A DNA stretch of 45,276 nucleotides from Planctomycetaceae bacterium (GTDB lineage Bacteria; Planctomycetota; Planctomycetia; Planctomycetales; Planctomycetaceae), in the NCBI GenBank assembly GCA_029259845.1, contig JAJDEI010000252.1, positions 1 through 45,276 of the forward strand. The letters run 5' to 3'. The notes beneath the pieces were generated by a model, which was not told where the DNA came from, did no database searches, and saw only the letters and a program-made list of their open reading frames with translations. Shown piece after piece: positions 41,879-45,276 of this stretch (position 1 is its first letter; the number at the start of each line of letters is the position of its first letter). Made by a program: the position numbers and the translations under genes.

Positions 41879-44800
41879 TCATCCTTGTTCAAACAACATC
41901 GGCTCCTCATCCGGCACGGTCGCCGCATCCTCCTTGTCCACCGGCAACGGCGGAGCCGGCGGCGACGCGGGACCGAACTTCGAGTCATCGTGACCAACCG
42001 GAGGGCCCATCGTGGCCGCATCCGACGGTTCCACCGAACCACCCTGCTCGAACGGAATTCCGTTGAACGGAGCCGGCGGAGTTTCCAGTTCGGCCAACCG
42101 GTAAGTGCCCTCGGTCGCTCCGGGAATGATGAGCGTCCCCCACGCGGGATGCTCGCCGTTGTCAAAGAGCAACGCCGGCATCTTGGCGATCCAGTTGGCT
42201 CCGGCGGACCCTGAGCCGCCCCACGGCGGGTCCACGTTTGCCAGCACCTCGTCCTCGGCCACGTCCGGTTTGTCCTTGGCATAGGCGGAGAAGAGTTCGT
42301 GGACCGCCTGTGCCTGTGGACGGGTGAGCGTGTAAACTCGATCGTTCCAACGAAAGTTGTACAGCCGGTGATCGCTCCAACCGCCGAAATGGTTGACGAG
42401 GACATCGAGCGTCCGCCGGACATTGATGGTCGCAGCGGCTCCACTCGGCACGTCACAATCAGTGAACGAGTATGGCACCGGTTGCTCAGTGCCTTCGATG
42501 CACCAACCAGCCAAGTGATCGGTAATCCAGACGCTATACCTACCGGCAGGCACGAGATACCGCCCGGACTCGCCAATCACGGTGACCAGCCATGAGCTGC
42601 TTTCCGGCACGACAGCGATGGGCCCGCCGTCGGCATTGGGCGGGCGAAGCTCGACCGAAAGAGACGGATCCACAATATTCACTGTCACGATTCCTTTGCC
42701 GCCAAATGGCACTTGAAACACCGAGGTTTGACCTGCTTTGATGTCCACACCAAGGTGGTACCTTTCGCCACTCTGGAAGTAGACCGCCACATTATGGTGC
42801 CCAGCAGAGGTAGTCGTCTCGACCCTGCTGTCTGTTATTTGATTGAATGGGACATCCTCGCCGTCGATTGTGATCCTCTCGATTTCGCCACTGATGGCGT
42901 CAAATGCGATGCGCCCACGCTCGTCCACCAACAAGGATTCGCTAATTGGTGACGACCTATGATGAGATGAAGACAGAGCCAAATAAGGCACCGCCAGCAT
43001 CGTGATGAGGCAGCCGGGGATTAGCACGAGTCCGCCGACGAGCATCCAGCCCAGTACCGACCACGGGCTTTTCGCGGTCTGGTGGACGCGGTCCCGCCAC
43101 GGTCGGTTTCCGATGTTGCCCTCCGGGTGTCGCTGGGACACGGAGTAGGCGACCAACAGCGTGATGCAGCCCATCATGATGGTGAGCACGCCGAGGATGG
43201 CGGCTAGGAAAACGAGTCGGCCACCGAACTCCATGGGGTCGCCATCCTGGATCAGGAAGCCGTACGCGATCGGAAACCACGGCAGAGCGATCAGGGCGAC
43301 GCCCGACCAGATGGCCGCGCGGCCGATTCTTCGGATGTTCCACGCTCGGCCTACCCGATGTCGAATCGTTGAACGTGCAGGCCCGGTCGAAGGCCGTCGT
43401 AAGAACAGGCCGATCAGCAGCAGGCTCGCTGCAACCAGCGAGATGGAAACGATGGTTGCTCCGAAATCTTGCCCCTGGCCTGGCCGTTGATAGGGCAAAC
43501 GAAGTACCACGTAGTTGAAGATGACGATGACGCCCCCGGCGAGCAGGCTACCGCCGATGATCAAGAGTCGTCCGATCGCGTTGCGACTCGTTCCAGGAGA
43601 AGGGGAACTGTCAGTACGTGACGGGCGGCTGAATGCTGTGAGGATGGTCCAGCCGGTCAGCATGGCCAGCAGCCCAAGAATGGATGCCCCGAACAGCTCC
43701 TCCCCAAACCTGCTGCCAACGTCGTCTATCCGCATCAACGTTCTTCCGGCAGCGACCAGCCAGGGAAACACGAAAAACGCGGCCCCGGCCATGACCAACC
43801 CTTTTCCGATGCGGCGGTCCGAGGGGATTGGCGGCGCTGCTGGGGGTGATTGCGATGCCGGTCGCTCTGGCGACGTCTTCCGCGAAGTCAGCGGGCGTTG
43901 AATCCCGGCGAGGCGGTCGCTCAACAGGGTTGCCACTTCCTCCGCCGTTTGAATGCGGTCGTCCGGGTATTTCTCCAGCAGGGCGTTGACGATCTCGATC
44001 AACCATTGCGGGGTTTCCGGGTTGATCTCGTCGATGGGGCGCGGCGTGTCGTCGCAGACGCGGCGGATGGCGGCGGCCAAACTCGTCGCGCGGAAGGGGG
44101 AGCGGCCGGTGCACATCGCGTACAGGACACAGCCAAGGCTGAACAGGTCGCTGCGGTGGTCGACTGGGTCTCCTTGAGCCTGTTCGGGGGACATGTATTG
44201 CGGCGTGCCGCTGACTTCGCCGGTGCGGGTGATGCTCACGTCGTCCACGAGCCGCGCGAGGCCGAAGTCGGTAATCTTCACCCGTTCGACGCCGTTTTCC
44301 AACAGCACGTTGGCCGGTTTGATGTCCCGGTGGATGAGCCCCTGTTGGTGAGCCGCGGCTAATCCGCAAGTGATTTGTTGGCCGATGCGCAGAGTCTCGG
44401 TCAGCCGCAGGGAACCCTGTTTGTCGAGCTTCTGCTGCAATGTCTGGCCGACGATGCACTCCATGACCAGATAGGGGAGAGCAGCGAGCGGAGAGGGGAG
44501 AGCCGACGACGTCCGACTGCCCTCTGCTCTCGGCCCTCCGCTCTCCGCTCCCTCATCGACTGCGTGAATAGTGACGACGTGGGGATGGCTGATGGCGGCG
44601 GCGGCTTGGGCTTCGCGGAGGAAGCGACGTCGGGCGTTGGGGTTGGCGGCCAGTTCAGGGGCGAGCACCTTGATCGCCACCACGCGGTTGAGTTTGGGGT
44701 CCCGGGCCCGAAACACAATCCCCATCCCGCCGCGGCCCAGCACCTCATACACCTCATAAGGTCCGAGCAGCCCCAGCAGACCGGGGTCGTCAGAGGGGGT

Positions 44801-45073
44801 GAGGAAGTCGAGACGGAAGCTGTCCGCCGTCGCTGTGCCGAGCGGGGGATGTTCCAGAAAGCTGCCAGCGTCGTCGTAGGCGCGGAGCAATGCCTCGACC
44901 CGCCGCCGCCGCTCGGCATCGTCGCCGCACGCTTCCTGCAGAAACGTCTCCCGCTCCTCCGCCGACCTTTTGGCAAGTGCTGCGACGAACAGGCCTTCGA
45001 CCGACTGCGGATCAGTCATCATCGGCGACGCCGCGTCGGATGCATCGGGCGGGGCGGATTCATGGTCGGACAT
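41879..45073 (-). CDS. Large membrane Ser/Thr protein kinase with exported C-terminal domain
   Basis: 1064 residues from MSDHESAPPDASDAASP, chosen for GGAG eight bases upstream of this ATG. A short N-terminal helical domain (~25-75) precedes the kinase domain at ~104-390: LGRGGMGIVFRARD, VAIKVL (K135), HRDIKPANVLL (D250), ITDFGLARL (D269), GTPQYMSPEQA, DLFSLGCVLYAM. This is the Hanks type typical of planctomycetes. The alpha-C/beta-4 region carries an unusual in-frame insertion (~175-199). About seven transmembrane helices (~430-760) follow. A beta-rich C-terminal domain of ~300 residues follows (GRYLVPAGRYSVWITDHLAG, HLYNFRW-like strands); its topology depends on the helix count. It is likely an envelope signal transducer. 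Confidence 0.88.
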   Translation of the reverse strand: MSDHESAPPDASDAASPMMTDPQSVEGLFVAALAKRSAEERETFLQEACGDDAERRRRVEALLRAYDDAGSFLEHPPLGTATADSFRLDFLTPSDDPGLLGLLGPYEVYEVLGRGGMGIVFRARDPKLNRVVAIKVLAPELAANPNARRRFLREAQAAAAISHPHVVTIHAVDEGAESGGPRAEGSRTSSALPSPLAALPYLVMECIVGQTLQQKLDKQGSLRLTETLRIGQQITCGLAAAHQQGLIHRDIKPANVLLENGVERVKITDFGLARLVDDVSITRTGEVSGTPQYMSPEQAQGDPVDHRSDLFSLGCVLYAMCTGRSPFRATSLAAAIRRVCDDTPRPIDEINPETPQWLIEIVNALLEKYPDDRIQTAEEVATLLSDRLAGIQRPLTSRKTSPERPASQSPPAAPPIPSDRRIGKGLVMAGAAFFVFPWLVAAGRTLMRIDDVGSRFGEELFGASILGLLAMLTGWTILTAFSRPSRTDSSPSPGTSRNAIGRLLIIGGSLLAGGVIVIFNYVVLRLPYQRPGQGQDFGATIVSISLVAASLLLIGLFLRRPSTGPARSTIRHRVGRAWNIRRIGRAAIWSGVALIALPWFPIAYGFLIQDGDPMEFGGRLVFLAAILGVLTIMMGCITLLVAYSVSQRHPEGNIGNRPWRDRVHQTAKSPWSVLGWMLVGGLVLIPGCLITMLAVPYLALSSSHHRSSPISESLLVDERGRIAFDAISGEIERITIDGEDVPFNQITDSRVETTTSAGHHNVAVYFQSGERYHLGVDIKAGQTSVFQVPFGGKGIVTVNIVDPSLSVELRPPNADGGPIAVVPESSSWLVTVIGESGRYLVPAGRYSVWITDHLAGWCIEGTEQPVPYSFTDCDVPSGAAATINVRRTLDVLVNHFGGWSDHRLYNFRWNDRVYTLTRPQAQAVHELFSAYAKDKPDVAEDEVLANVDPPWGGSGSAGANWIAKMPALLFDNGEHPAWGTLIIPGATEGTYRLAELETPPAPFNGIPFEQGGSVEPSDAATMGPPVGHDDSKFGPASPPAPPLPVDKEDAATVPDEEPMLFEQG
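44475..44560 (-). repeat. In-frame low-complexity insertion in kinase domain
   Basis: Purine-rich (GAGAGCAGCGAGCGGAGAGG) and pyrimidine-rich (CTCGGCCCTCCGCTCTCCGC) halves, partly complementary, encode ESGGPRAEGSRTSSALPSPL between HAVDEG and PYLVMEC, where other kinases have a short turn. The frame is kept. Confidence 0.75.
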
Positions 45074-45213
45074 GGGCATGGCTCCAGAATACTCGGGACT
45101 CACCATGCAATGCGACGTCCGCGGCTCGCGCGCCTCACCGGGTTTTGACATTTCGACGCAAAGACGGGACGGCGCTGTTGTCGTTGGAGGCGTCTTGTTG
45201 GAGTTCAGCCTTT

Positions 45214-45232
45214 AGCCTGCGTCGGGCAGGCT
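45214..45232. repeat. Short palindrome near right edge
   Basis: AGCCTGC-GTCGG-GCAGGCT, preceded by CAGCCTTT, a REP-like hairpin of a different family from the RAYT one. It lies upstream of the large kinase gene; no gene is visible from 45074 to the window end. Confidence 0.55.
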
Positions 45233-45276
45233 AGCCCGGATATTTCATTCGCCGGTTGCGGGCGAGGGATTTTGTT

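Overview
The window looks like a contig from a planctomycete (Planctomycetota). This rests on the mix of genes, read from the sequence without a database search: high GC, a lipid A set (lpxC, lpxA), a peptidoglycan-type L,D-transpeptidase, large Ser/Thr kinases with membrane tails, a giant exported PQQ-propeller/LamG fusion, a TPR-metallopeptidase, a leucine-rich-repeat protein, and several families of dispersed palindromes in short intergenic gaps. No rRNA, tRNA or CRISPR array was seen. The first ~80 bases are C-rich and low quality, and the first gene carries apparent single-base frameshifts, so the left edge is probably a poor contig end.

Layout. 1-670: frameshifted GIY-YIG-like gene. 818-4542 (minus): metallophosphoesterase, dgkA and an NhaC-type antiporter in one tight operon. 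4754-7152 (plus): UbiD-family decarboxylase overlapping a NUDIX hydrolase. 7205-8714 (minus): L,D-transpeptidase and a small lipoprotein. 9174-11940 (minus): Hsp70-like protein and a membrane-anchored J-like/MshEN-like partner. 12145-16757 (minus): exported esterase, DapA-like enzyme, HTH antitoxin-like protein, and a small toxin-like gene broken by a TAG codon. 17271-20506 (plus): Nramp-like transporter, LRR protein and a small conserved protein. 20915-24754 (plus): envelope cluster of Skp/OmpH chaperone, lpxC, lpxA and a Gfo/Idh/MocA oxidoreductase. 24789-25298 (minus): bcp peroxiredoxin. 25299-27673: accessory segment. 27674-32759 (minus): PQQ/LamG/methyltransferase-like fusion and a PAP2 phosphatase. 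33103-36157 (plus): triple-PepSY protein and two-component system. 36500-41737 (plus): kinase, TPR-metallopeptidase, MazG-like protein and a REP-associated tyrosine transposase. 41879-45073 (minus): large membrane Ser/Thr kinase.

Most notable is the accessory segment. Two genes (an SH3-type lipoprotein and an unknown helical protein) sit between two hairpins that look like integron attC sites. The first bases of the unit (GTTAGCAC) are the exact reverse complement of the first bases of the downstream hairpin (GTGCTAAC), as expected of a gene cassette. The first gene starts 25 bases after the inferred crossover and the second ends 11 bases before the downstream site. No integrase is present. 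An 86-bp direct repeat flanks the whole segment.

The window is also rich in repeat families: REP hairpins shared between the transposase locus and two distant gaps; a ~150-bp repeat in two copies; GTTGATTC-type repeats in three within-operon spacers; a 121-bp palindromic element; and in-frame low-complexity insertions in three unrelated proteins.
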